Assembly: GCA_029880545.1 (NCBI GenBank)
Contig: JAOUOD010000003.1
Location: 223,501-287,500 of the forward strand
DNA from: Gammaproteobacteria bacterium
Lineage (GTDB): Bacteria; Pseudomonadota; Gammaproteobacteria; Acidiferrobacterales; SZUA-150
DNA length: 64,000 nucleotides
Direction of reading: 5' to 3'
Under the pieces are notes generated by a model. It was not told the origin of the DNA and searched no databases. It worked only from the letters and a program-made list of their open reading frames with translations. Position numbers and translations under genes: made by a program. Shown here piece by piece: positions 27,038 through 35,329 of this stretch. The first letter of the stretch is position 1. The number at the start of each line of letters is the position of its first letter.

Positions 27038-27697
27038 ATGCGTGCTGGCGTGCTGGTTATCACCACGATTGCCGGATTGTTGCTGTATCCACTGGCAACC
27101 CATTTTTTAATCCTGATTAACGCCGAACATTTTGCTTTAATCGGGCTTATGGGGCTGAGTGCGCTGGCCGTGACCTGGCGCTGGTGGAAGCAAAAGAGCA
27201 TTGCTTTGGGAGGCGTGGAGTTGTATCTCATCGTTCTGATTGTGGGGACGATCAATCTGTTTACCCTGTCCGCGCAGGCCTTGTCTGTGCCGTTCGTCGT
27301 CGTCAATTTCATGCTGGCGATTTTTGTGCTGCGCTCTCTGGAGCCGGCCAGGGTGCCGGTATTTGAGCGAATAGTGCGGTTGGCGCATGGCGAGAATCTG
27401 CCTGCCCGGGTTTGTCGCCTGGCCCGGTTGTTCACCCGTATCTGGGGCTGGTATTTCATGTTGGTTGCAGCGGTGTCATTAACGTTGGCGCTGGTGGCGC
27501 CATTGGCGTGGTGGTCGTGGTTTTCCAATATCGGCTATTTTGTTGTCACTCCCCTGGTCGTGGGCGTCATGCATGTTTACCAGGTAACTGTGTTTCGTCG
27601 CCACGGTGTAGCCATGACCTGGCGCGAGCTGTTGCGAGTGGCAAAAACGCCGGTATCTGACCCACGTCACCCCCTGTCAGGATTCAGAAGGGGGTAG
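27038..27697 (+). CDS. Aryl-polyene cluster membrane protein (COG4648-like)
   Basis: A 219-residue integral membrane protein with about six hydrophobic segments. It resembles the COG4648-type predicted membrane protein regularly found between the carrier protein and acyl-AMP ligase in aryl-polyene clusters (ApeG position). No catalytic motif is visible and its job is unknown; a role in anchoring or moving the lipid product is possible. It begins 10 bases after the carrier protein stop and ends 5 bases before the ligase, so they share an operon. Confidence 0.75.
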   Translation: MRAGVLVITTIAGLLLYPLATHFLILINAEHFALIGLMGLSALAVTWRWWKQKSIALGGVELYLIVLIVGTINLFTLSAQALSVPFVVVNFMLAIFVLRSLEPARVPVFERIVRLAHGENLPARVCRLARLFTRIWGWYFMLVAAVSLTLALVAPLAWWSWFSNIGYFVVTPLVVGVMHVYQVTVFRRHGVAMTWRELLRVAKTPVSDPRHPLSGFRRG

Positions 27698-27702
27698 TTG
27701 TC

Positions 27703-29049
27703 ATGAATTCATATTTGTCGGTGTTTGCACAAGGCGATAGCGCTAGCCCGGTTGCCTGGCGCGATGGCAGCAGGATCAGTCGCGGCGAGATGATCGCTCA
27801 CGCCAGCGCGCTCGCCAAAATGTTGCCGGACAGTGGCTGGATGCTGAATCACTGCGAGGACAGGTACCTGTTTGCCATCGGCTTTTTTGCGGCGATGATG
27901 CGAGGCCAGGTGAGCCTGTTCCCGTCCAGCAAGGCGCCACAGGTGCTGGAACAATTAACGGTTGATTACCCGGGAGTGTATTGCCTCACCGATCAGGATG
28001 AGCATCCTGCTTCCATGGAGACCGTGTTGATTACCGAGCCGCCGTTGGCGCATCCGAACGGCGACTCGGATATTGCTTTTGCGTCGGATCAGTTGGCCGC
28101 CATTGCCTTTACTTCCGGCAGTACCGGCAAGCCCAAAACCTATCGGCGACACTGGGGCGCGTTCGTACGCGAGGCCGAGGTCGCTGGAAAAGCTCTGGCC
28201 CTGGACAGTCAGCGCGGTGGCCACGTTGTCGCAACGGTGCCATCGCAGCACATGTATGGCTTCATGACCGCTTTTATTATGCCGCTGAAGTGGGGTTACA
28301 CCCTGGGTGCCGAGCGACCATTTTATCCGGAAAATATTCGTAAGGTGCTGGTCAGTCGGCCGACCCCGTCGGTACTGGTGACCACGCCGGTGCAGTTGCG
28401 CGCCTGCGTACTGGAAGATACCCGGTTACCGGCGACCGAGTTTATCCTGTCTTCGACAGCACCGTTGTCAGCCGATATGGCTGAAAAAGCCGAAACCGCT
28501 TTTTCAGCCACCGTGAAAGAGTTTTACGGCAGCACTGAAACCGGCGCCATTGCCGTCAGGCGCCAGGCGGATGGCCAGGTCTGGACGACATTTGATGATG
28601 TATCGGTCAATCCCGCAGATGACGGGTTCGAAGTGCATGGGCGATATTTTTACCAATCCCCCATGGTTCTCGGTGATTCTGTCGAATTGCTGGATGACAG
28701 GCAATTCCGCCTGTTTGGCCGTAACGCCGACCTGGTTAAGGTCGCGGGCAAGCGAATTTCTATTGGCGATCTCAATCAGAAACTGCTGTCCGTTGATGGC
28801 GTTGAGGACGGCGCATTTTTTCTGCCTGATATCGGCGCAGACGGCCGCGAGCCGCGCCTGACAGCTTTTGTCGTGGCGCCGGGTCTGGGACGCGAGCAGT
28901 TGATGACCGCGCTGCGCGATAAAATTGACGCGGTATTTCTGCCGCGACCGCTGCATATGGTCAGCAGCCTGCCGCGTAACGATACCGGCAAATTGCCCAG
29001 ACAGAATCTTGTGCGGTTACATGAACAGCAAATCGCAGAGGCGGGGTAA
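27703..29049 (+). CDS. Acyl/aryl-AMP ligase loading the polyene starter (ApeH-like)
   Basis: Adenylate-forming enzyme, 448 residues, thought to activate an aromatic acid starter and load it onto the carrier protein. The AMP-binding motif is seen as AFTSGSTGKPK (about 134-144), the core A5 motif as EFYGSTETGAI, the A7/A8 region as LFGRNADLVKVAGKR, and the C-terminal A10 Lys in NDTGKLPRQ. It sits at the ApeH position in the cluster. It is shorter than typical acyl-CoA synthetases (about 520) because the N-terminal domain is reduced. It ends 2 bases before the DarA-like gene. The substrate is inferred. Confidence 0.88.
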   Translation: MNSYLSVFAQGDSASPVAWRDGSRISRGEMIAHASALAKMLPDSGWMLNHCEDRYLFAIGFFAAMMRGQVSLFPSSKAPQVLEQLTVDYPGVYCLTDQDEHPASMETVLITEPPLAHPNGDSDIAFASDQLAAIAFTSGSTGKPKTYRRHWGAFVREAEVAGKALALDSQRGGHVVATVPSQHMYGFMTAFIMPLKWGYTLGAERPFYPENIRKVLVSRPTPSVLVTTPVQLRACVLEDTRLPATEFILSSTAPLSADMAEKAETAFSATVKEFYGSTETGAIAVRRQADGQVWTTFDDVSVNPADDGFEVHGRYFYQSPMVLGDSVELLDDRQFRLFGRNADLVKVAGKRISIGDLNQKLLSVDGVEDGAFFLPDIGADGREPRLTAFVVAPGLGREQLMTALRDKIDAVFLPRPLHMVSSLPRNDTGKLPRQNLVRLHEQQIAEAG

Positions 29050-29051
29050 CA

Positions 29052-30008
29052 ATGCCGAGAATCCTGGTACTGCATTATTCCCAGACGGGGCAATTAACCG
29101 AGGGTATCCGCCAGATGATGGCGCCCCTGGAGGCCCGGGATGATGTCGAAGTGGTCTGGCAGGAACTGGTGCCTGAGCAGGCGTCGCCATTCCCTTGGCC
29201 GTTGATGACCTTTTTTGACACATTTCCGGAGTGTGTTTACATGGATGCGCCACCGAACCGGCCGGTGGCATTTGATCCGGATAGCCGCTTTGACCTGGTA
29301 ATCCTGGCCTACCAGGTGTGGTTCCTGTCGCCATCGTTGCCAATCAGCGCATTTCTGAATTCACCGGAAGCCAGGGTGCTTCGTGATAAGCCGGTCATGA
29401 CTTTTATCGCCTGCCGTAATATGTGGCTGTCGGCACAGCAAAAAATGGCGCGCAAGTTATCGGAACTTGGCGCCCATTTGATTGATAATGTCGTATTGAT
29501 TGACCGGGGGCCAGCATGGTCTACCTTTATCACCACACCGGTATGGATGCTGACGGGAAACAAGGGACCCCTGTGGGGTATTTTCCCCAAGGCCGGGGTC
29601 TCGGAACGTGAACTTGAGGCCGCGAAACGTTTCGGTAAAGCTCTCGCTGACGGACTGCCTCTGCTACAATCGGTGCCACCGGTGCCCCTGCTGACAGGAT
29701 TGGAGGCGGTGAAGGTAAATCCCCGGTATATTGCCGGAGAGAAAATCGCCCACCGCAGTTTTCAGATCTGGGGGCGTTTGCTGAGGCATTTGGGCAAACC
29801 GGGAAGCCGCTTGCGTCGGTCTGTCCTGGTGATTTATATCCTGTTTTTGATCCTGATGATCTTGACGGTAATGCCCTTAGGTATGATAGTGCGGGCCCTG
29901 CTTCGCCCGCTGATGCGAAAACGCCTGGATGACCAGGTGCGCAGGCTGGAGCAGCCTTCGGGTTCTTCCGGAGAACGGATGGCGCAGTATGCGTCGGATT
30001 TGAAGTAG
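29052..30008 (+). CDS. DarA-like flavoprotein (dialkylresorcinol biosynthesis)
   Basis: A 318-residue protein with an N-terminal flavodoxin-like fold: LVLHYSQTGQLTEG near 4-17 is the FMN phosphate loop. A hydrophobic helix lies at about 255-285, suggesting membrane association. It matches proteins annotated as dialkylresorcinol condensing enzyme DarA, which act with the ketosynthase DarB; DarA is thought to aromatise the cyclohexanedione made by DarB. It starts 2 bases after the ligase and is followed by the DarB-like gene after 64 bases. This pair sets the locus apart from plain aryl-polyene clusters. Fold is clear, exact reaction is from family knowledge. Confidence 0.82.
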   Translation: MPRILVLHYSQTGQLTEGIRQMMAPLEARDDVEVVWQELVPEQASPFPWPLMTFFDTFPECVYMDAPPNRPVAFDPDSRFDLVILAYQVWFLSPSLPISAFLNSPEARVLRDKPVMTFIACRNMWLSAQQKMARKLSELGAHLIDNVVLIDRGPAWSTFITTPVWMLTGNKGPLWGIFPKAGVSERELEAAKRFGKALADGLPLLQSVPPVPLLTGLEAVKVNPRYIAGEKIAHRSFQIWGRLLRHLGKPGSRLRRSVLVIYILFLILMILTVMPLGMIVRALLRPLMRKRLDDQVRRLEQPSGSSGERMAQYASDLK

Positions 30009-30072
30009 ACTCGGGTGGCGCGAGACCTGGTCAGCGCAGATTATTTAGCACGTTAAAGGTAGTAGAGTGGTA

Positions 30073-31227
30073 ATGCAGCTTCGGGACGTTTACATCACAG
30101 ATTTGGCCATTTTTCTGCCCAATGACCCGGTCGATAACGATTCCATTGAATCTGTTCTTGGCATGGTTGCCGGCAAACCGTCGCGTTCGCGCAAGATCGT
30201 GTTGCGTAACAATGGCATCAAGCGTCGTTTTTATGCCATTGACCCAAATACCCTGAAGTTGACCCATACCAATGCGCAATTGGCTGCCGAGGCCGTGCGC
30301 AAACTGATTGACAAGGCCGGCATTGAGGCCGCAGATATTGAATGCCTGGCCTGCGGCACATCCAGCAGCGACCAGGTTGTCCCGGGTCATGCCAGCATGG
30401 TGCATGGCGAGTTGGCCAACCCGCCTTGTGAAATCGTATCCACCGCCGGAATCTGCAGCGCCGGGGTGACGTCGCTGAAATACGCCGCCATGGATGTTAT
30501 GACCGGCCAGGCCAGGAAAACAGTGGCCACGGGTTCCGAGCTGGCATCCAAGCATTTACGCGGCACCAGCCTGGAATCAGAAATTGAAGCACGTATTGAC
30601 GCGCTTGAAAAACGCCCGGAAATTGCATTCGAAAAAGATTTTCTGCGCTGGATGTTGTCTGACGGCGCCGGCGCGGCGCTGCTCTCCGATACACCGAATC
30701 CCGATCGGTTGTCGCTGAAAATTGAATGGATTGATGGCTATTCGTATGCCAACGAATTGCCTGCGTGTATGTACAGTGGCGCTATCAAGCTGGAAGATGG
30801 CAGCCTCGAAGGCTGGTGTGTGCCGGAAAACCAGCGTGATATTGTCGACAAGGGTTACATGCCATTGAAGCAGGATGCGCGCCTGCTGGATGAACACATT
30901 ATGCCGATTTCCGGCCGGGCACTGGCAGGCCTGGTCAAGCGCCACAACCTGGACCTGGATGATGTCACCTGGTACCTGCCGCATTATTCGTCAGAATACT
31001 TCCGTTCCAGGCTGCATGATCAAATGGTGGCCCATGGCGTAGCTATTGAGTACGACCGCTGGTTCACCAACCTGCCTCAAATCGGCAATATCGGGTCCGC
31101 CTCCATTTACGCAATCATGGAAGAGCTGATGTACTCGGGCAAGCTCAACAAGGGCGATACGCTGTTATGCTATATCCCTGAAAGCGGACGCTTCTCGATT
31201 TACTATATGCTGTTGACCGTGGTCTGA
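30073..31227 (+). CDS. DarB-like ketosynthase (KAS III type)
   Basis: KAS III-like ketosynthase, 384 residues, that in the DarB family condenses two beta-keto acyl chains into a cyclohexanedione, the precursor of dialkylresorcinols. The catalytic triad can be placed: C128 in STAGICSAG, H304 in LPHYSSEYF, N339 in QIGNIGSAS. A GTG six bases upstream (30067) is the alternative start; the ATG at 30073 is preferred. It follows a DarA-like flavoprotein. A plain FabH is less likely, since a FabH would be about 320 residues and lie among fab genes. Confidence 0.87.
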   Translation: MQLRDVYITDLAIFLPNDPVDNDSIESVLGMVAGKPSRSRKIVLRNNGIKRRFYAIDPNTLKLTHTNAQLAAEAVRKLIDKAGIEAADIECLACGTSSSDQVVPGHASMVHGELANPPCEIVSTAGICSAGVTSLKYAAMDVMTGQARKTVATGSELASKHLRGTSLESEIEARIDALEKRPEIAFEKDFLRWMLSDGAGAALLSDTPNPDRLSLKIEWIDGYSYANELPACMYSGAIKLEDGSLEGWCVPENQRDIVDKGYMPLKQDARLLDEHIMPISGRALAGLVKRHNLDLDDVTWYLPHYSSEYFRSRLHDQMVAHGVAIEYDRWFTNLPQIGNIGSASIYAIMEELMYSGKLNKGDTLLCYIPESGRFSIYYMLLTVV

Positions 31228-31248
31228 TCTCATGCGCAATATAGGCGC

Positions 31249-31662
31249 ATGAAGAAGTCGGACGTCCCTCAGAAAGAGAATTCCATGCTGCACGGCCATC
31301 GCCGTGCCTGCTATGCCGTCGATGATGATGGTCGATATACCATGGTGCCCAGCAAGGGCTGGGATGTGGAAGACATTGTCAATGGCCAGGCTGTTGACGC
31401 CATGGAGCACCATATTGAATCTGTCCGGCAGCAGGCGTTGGCCGGTGAAGTCAGTCCGTTGGCCTACCATATGGCCCGTTGTCATATGGATGTGGGCCTG
31501 CTGGCAGCCAACGCCGGGTTCTGGCGCTGGCAGGTAAAGCGTCACTTGACGCCAGCAGGCTTCAGCAAGCTGGATGATGACAAACTTGCCCGTTATGCCC
31601 AGGCGTTGGGTCGTGATGTGGATCGCCTGAAAACCATTCCTGAACCGGAACCTGCGAAGTAA
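31249..31662 (+). CDS. Conserved-looking hypothetical protein of the pigment cluster
   Basis: A 137-residue cytoplasmic protein that I do not recognise. It is rich in His, Asp and Arg, with no signal or membrane segment; the middle (about 50-85) is likely helical, and the C-terminal part has FWRWQVKRHLTPAGF followed by a short helical KLARYAQALG segment. It lies between the DarB-like and BtrH-like genes with short gaps (21 and 5 bases), so it is probably co-transcribed and belongs to the pathway. It could be a partner of the BtrH-like protein, but nothing in the sequence proves it. Confidence 0.7.
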   Translation: MKKSDVPQKENSMLHGHRRACYAVDDDGRYTMVPSKGWDVEDIVNGQAVDAMEHHIESVRQQALAGEVSPLAYHMARCHMDVGLLAANAGFWRWQVKRHLTPAGFSKLDDDKLARYAQALGRDVDRLKTIPEPEPAK

Positions 31663-31667
31663 TCGAT

Positions 31668-32693
31668 ATGCAAACCAGTACAGCGGCAGTGGCCCCGGAA
31701 AATTTCGAGCACCGACATGCAGCTCATTGCGAGTCCGGAACAGTGGCGACACTGCTTCGTAGTCGCGGGCTGGATCTCAGCGAACCGATGATATTCGGAA
31801 TTGGTAGCGGACTGTTTTTCTTTTACATGCCCCTGATCAAAATGGGCGGTATGCCGTTGACAGCCTATCGTGATGCACCGCGAACCATTATCAAGCACAT
31901 CAGCAAGCGCCTTGGTATCCGGTTCGAGAGCCACCGTTACAAGTCACCGGCACAGGGCAAGGTGGCGCTGGATGCCTTTCTCGCCAAGGGCATGTCTGTC
32001 GGAATCCAGGTCAACGTTTTCTGGCTACCCTATTTTCCACCGGAAATGCGTTTCCAGTACAACGGTCACAACATGGTGGCATACGGCAGGCAAGGCAACG
32101 ATTACCTGATCAGTGACCCGGTCACAGATCATCCCGTGACCTGCGACAATGATTCATTGCAGCGTGCCCGGTTTGCCAAGGGCGCTTTTGCGCCCAAGGG
32201 TTTAATCTATTACCCGGTGCAGGTGCCGACAAATCCGGACATCAAGCCGGCTGTCATTGATGCCATCAACTACACCGCCAAACGTATGCTTGATATCCCG
32301 ATGCCGTTTTTCGGCGTTCGCGGCATTCGCTGGCTGGCGAAGCTGATGGAGCGCTGGCCCCGGCGGCATGGCGAGAAGAAGGCCGCTGCCATGGTTGGCA
32401 ACGTTGTTCGCATGCAGGAGGAGATTGGCACCGGCGGGGCAGGTTTCCGTTTCATGTACGCGGCCTTTCTGCAGGAAGCGGGTGAACTGCTGAATAATGA
32501 CAAACTGAAACAGGCGTCGTCCATGCTTTCGGATGCGGGTGATCGTTGGCGCGAGTTTGCCCTGCAGGGTGCAATGTTATGCCAGGGTCGCAATTCGGGC
32601 GCGGATGCTTACCTTGGTCTCGCCGAGATCATGCGTGATTGCGCTGACCGCGAAGAAAAAGTTTACCAGTTGATGCGTGAAGCAGTGAGCTGA
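31668..32693 (+). CDS. BtrH-like acyltransferase (BtrH_N/DUF4872 type)
   Basis: A 341-residue protein resembling BtrH, the enzyme that moves an acyl chain from a carrier protein to an amine in butirosin synthesis. A papain-like set of residues is visible: H20-C21 in AAHCESGTV, H134 in YNGHNMVAYG and D150 in YLISDPVTDHP. The C-terminal half is helical. It ends the rightward unit and faces the diguanylate cyclase gene 17 bases away. In a cluster that should make both an aryl-polyene acid on a carrier and a resorcinol with free hydroxyls, it is a candidate for forming the ester link. This role is inference. Confidence 0.8.
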   Translation: MQTSTAAVAPENFEHRHAAHCESGTVATLLRSRGLDLSEPMIFGIGSGLFFFYMPLIKMGGMPLTAYRDAPRTIIKHISKRLGIRFESHRYKSPAQGKVALDAFLAKGMSVGIQVNVFWLPYFPPEMRFQYNGHNMVAYGRQGNDYLISDPVTDHPVTCDNDSLQRARFAKGAFAPKGLIYYPVQVPTNPDIKPAVIDAINYTAKRMLDIPMPFFGVRGIRWLAKLMERWPRRHGEKKAAAMVGNVVRMQEEIGTGGAGFRFMYAAFLQEAGELLNNDKLKQASSMLSDAGDRWREFALQGAMLCQGRNSGADAYLGLAEIMRDCADREEKVYQLMREAVS

Positions 32694-32710
32694 TAAATGT
32701 GTCCGGCTGA

Positions 32711-34309
32711 TCAGCCGGACACCAGCACCACCTGGTTTCTTCCCTGCTGCTTGGCCTTGTAGACGCCCTGGTCGGCACGCTCAAAAGCCTGTTCCGGTTC
32801 ATCGCCTTTTACAAATTCACTGACACCGCAAGAAATGGTGATAGGGACGCGCGACCCATGATAGTGAAACTCGGTAAGTTCAATTTTTTTGCGAACAGCG
32901 TCGGCCGCGGTATACGCATTGCTGCCATCGGTGTTGGGCAGCAACACGACAAACTCCTCGCCACCAAAACGGGCAATGAAATCAGAGCTGCGCATGTGTT
33001 TTTTCAGTGAGCGCGCAATGAGCGCCAGTGTCTTGTCTCCGGCCTTGTGACCGTAGCTGTCATTGATCTTCTTGAAGAAATCGATATCAATAACTGCCAG
33101 TGACAGCGGCTGGCCATAACGCGACCAGCGGTCATACTCCTGTTGCATGCGTTCATTATAGGCAAGTCGGTTGGGTAGCTGTGTCAGTGCATCGGTATGC
33201 GATCGAGCGCGTTCCTGTTCAAGTTCCTGCCTCAATTTTCCGGCAATACTGTTGGCCTGGTCGAACTGTTGTTTCATGGAATGCAGTTCTGACAGGAGTT
33301 CGGCGTGACTCTTGAGGCCGCTGGTTCGGAACTGGCCCAGGTGTTCATGAATTATATTGATGCGCGTGCTCACCGACTGCTTGAGTCGATCAAGATCGTC
33401 GGCCTGGTCAAGATCATGACGCATACTCCTGATTTCTGCGGCCATGTTTCGATCAAACTGTTCGGCGCTGTTCTGAAGTTCGGCGCTGAGTTCGCTGGTT
33501 CGGCTGATGCCCTTGTCTATTTCCGCCAGTTCAATGTTCAGTCGGCGCAGGAATTCCCCGATCTCGGCCCTGTCCTTGTCAACAGACTTGCGCAAGTCGG
33601 ACACCAGCCTGGCAATGGCTTTGAGTGCAGGTGATAAAGAAGCATCGCTGGCTGCCGACTCGATACGGTTGCGTAAAAGTTCGGCCTGCCTGTTCAGTGA
33701 GTCCGGCAGGTCCAGTTGCTCAAGTAATTGCATGAGCAGCTCTTTTGATGACGTGGTGCCAGTTGTTTCGACAGTGCCGACAGCTGTTGACGTCTCGGTT
33801 GGGTCGGCAGTCCTGGATTGGTCATGACCAAGCAACAGCTCGACAAACTCGTCAACGATTGATGTGGCCTGTTCGGCTGAAGCGCGGCTGCTACGGGCGC
33901 GCAACGCAGCGCTTGTGCGACTTTTGCCAAATTTGCGGTCATGGATGTCAGCGATGTGAACCAGCAGGCCGCTGACGATACGGTTGCTGTCCGCAGCGGA
34001 AGCTGGTTCGGTTTCCATTTTTCCGGAACCGGCGTTGCGACGCAATTCAATTTCCTTCAGGTTATCGGCAACTCTATCCAGTAACCGATCGATTTCCCCC
34101 AGTGACTCGGTGCGCTTGGCCAGGTTGCGCAATTTCTCAAGATGCTTGTCCAGTGCCGGATGCTGGCCCAGGGCGGCAACCGGCAGGCGCGACAGGCTGT
34201 TGCGCAAGGTGCTGGTAAGCTGTTCAACACGCCTTTCGTTGCTCTCGATTTCATCAAGCGCGGAATAGTATTTTTGTTTCCACTGATCTGGTCTGGATGT
34301 GTTCGTCAC
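32711..34309 (-). CDS. GGDEF diguanylate cyclase with N-terminal coiled coil
   Basis: Makes cyclic di-GMP from two GTP. The 532-residue protein has a long N-terminal region (about 1-355) of heptad-like helices with no membrane segment, then a GGDEF domain with the active-site motif GGEEF and an RSSD inhibitory-site motif five residues before it, so product inhibition is likely kept. NLAYNERMQQE and the DIDFFKKINDSYGH motif are clear. Start is a GTG at 34309. It is the last gene of the leftward unit ABC transporter-carrier protein-ketosynthases, 69 bases after the preceding gene. Such a regulator inside a pigment cluster is unusual. Confidence 0.93.
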   Translation of the reverse strand: MTNTSRPDQWKQKYYSALDEIESNERRVEQLTSTLRNSLSRLPVAALGQHPALDKHLEKLRNLAKRTESLGEIDRLLDRVADNLKEIELRRNAGSGKMETEPASAADSNRIVSGLLVHIADIHDRKFGKSRTSAALRARSSRASAEQATSIVDEFVELLLGHDQSRTADPTETSTAVGTVETTGTTSSKELLMQLLEQLDLPDSLNRQAELLRNRIESAASDASLSPALKAIARLVSDLRKSVDKDRAEIGEFLRRLNIELAEIDKGISRTSELSAELQNSAEQFDRNMAAEIRSMRHDLDQADDLDRLKQSVSTRINIIHEHLGQFRTSGLKSHAELLSELHSMKQQFDQANSIAGKLRQELEQERARSHTDALTQLPNRLAYNERMQQEYDRWSRYGQPLSLAVIDIDFFKKINDSYGHKAGDKTLALIARSLKKHMRSSDFIARFGGEEFVVLLPNTDGSNAYTAADAVRKKIELTEFHYHGSRVPITISCGVSEFVKGDEPEQAFERADQGVYKAKQQGRNQVVLVSG

Positions 34310-34378
34310 ACGAGTGCCCCTGGCGCATGGCTGCTATGTCATCCAGAGTTTTCGGCAACAGGGTGGCCGAGCTTGAGC

Positions 34379-35329
34379 TTATGCCAGTGTATTTGCCAGG
34401 GTAATGGCCGAGTTGCCGATGGGATCGCGGTTGATGTGTACCAGCGTGGTGCCAGCGGCCGCGTTGTTGACGGCGTCAGCAATACCGAACGCTGCAGCCG
34501 TGTGATAGCAACCGCTGTATTGCACGTATGGCCTGACCTGGTAGCCGAGTTTCTCCAGATTGCTGATGGTCTCGGGGGTGATACGGAATCCTGGCAGAAT
34601 CACCGGGTTATTGTATGGTTCCGGAATGGCCGGCAGAATGCTTTTCAGCCATTCATCGTTGCTTGCAGGATTGTTACCGGCAACAAATACCGGTGCTGAT
34701 ATGGTGGCGCGCGCGCCGGACGACTCCTGGCTCAGGTACAGCCAACCGCAGCCTTCGCCCAACACCTGGTCGTTACGAATCTGTATGCGTCTCAGCTGGT
34801 AATCAATATCCAGCGATCGCTCGTCCAGTCCGCCCGCGAATGCATGGGTATACCCGTCAGAGACGATGTCATCTATCGCCAGTTTCAATGCGTATTCAAA
34901 TGAAAACTCATCCTGGCTGATGGTCAGGTTGCGCGTGCTGAGGCCGAGAATCTTGGCCACATAGAATGCGGCAATGTTGCTCGATGAGTTGATGAAATCA
35001 AAGGGTGACGCCATGCCATTGGCTGGCGGCATGACCTGCTCAAACAGGCCACGACACTTGTCCATTTCGCCAAGGCCGGTACCCACGTATATAGCGGCAT
35101 TGTTGTCTACCGGCAGCCTCACCTGTTGCCGGCACGACATGATTCCAATGACCGCCATTTTTACGAGATGAGACGCCTGTCGCAGCGGGTCGCCAATCAG
35201 CTGTTTGACCCTGGCGGTGGCGTCAGCTTTTTCCGGTAAACCGGTTAACGCTTGCCGTGACGATGGGTCGGTATTCAGTGCCGGGTCTATAGCTGATGCG
35301 GCGTGAATATAAACTGTCGACTCAGTCAT
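34379..35329 (-). CDS. Ketosynthase-like chain-length-factor protein lacking the catalytic Cys
   Basis: A 316-residue thiolase-fold protein. It aligns with beta-ketoacyl synthases but at the nucleophile position shows SQDEF (138-142) instead of a TACSSS motif, and no HGTG or GHTLGA motif is present. Such proteins pair with an active ketosynthase as chain length factor. It overlaps the upstream active ketosynthase gene by 8 bases on the minus strand, consistent with a heterodimer. A longer frame starts at 35368, but the ATG at 35329 gives the better fit to the upstream stop. The partner assignment is inferred from adjacency. Confidence 0.8.
   Translation of the reverse strand: MTESTVYIHAASAIDPALNTDPSSRQALTGLPEKADATARVKQLIGDPLRQASHLVKMAVIGIMSCRQQVRLPVDNNAAIYVGTGLGEMDKCRGLFEQVMPPANGMASPFDFINSSSNIAAFYVAKILGLSTRNLTISQDEFSFEYALKLAIDDIVSDGYTHAFAGGLDERSLDIDYQLRRIQIRNDQVLGEGCGWLYLSQESSGARATISAPVFVAGNNPASNDEWLKSILPAIPEPYNNPVILPGFRITPETISNLEKLGYQVRPYVQYSGCYHTAAAFGIADAVNNAAAGTTLVHINRDPIGNSAITLANTLA

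Noticed and set aside
28504..28956. Long minus-strand frames inside the ligase, nir, trp and exporter genes
   Set aside because: They lie fully inside well-supported genes, have arginine- or histidine-rich translations without family motifs, and are typical shadows in GC-rich DNA.
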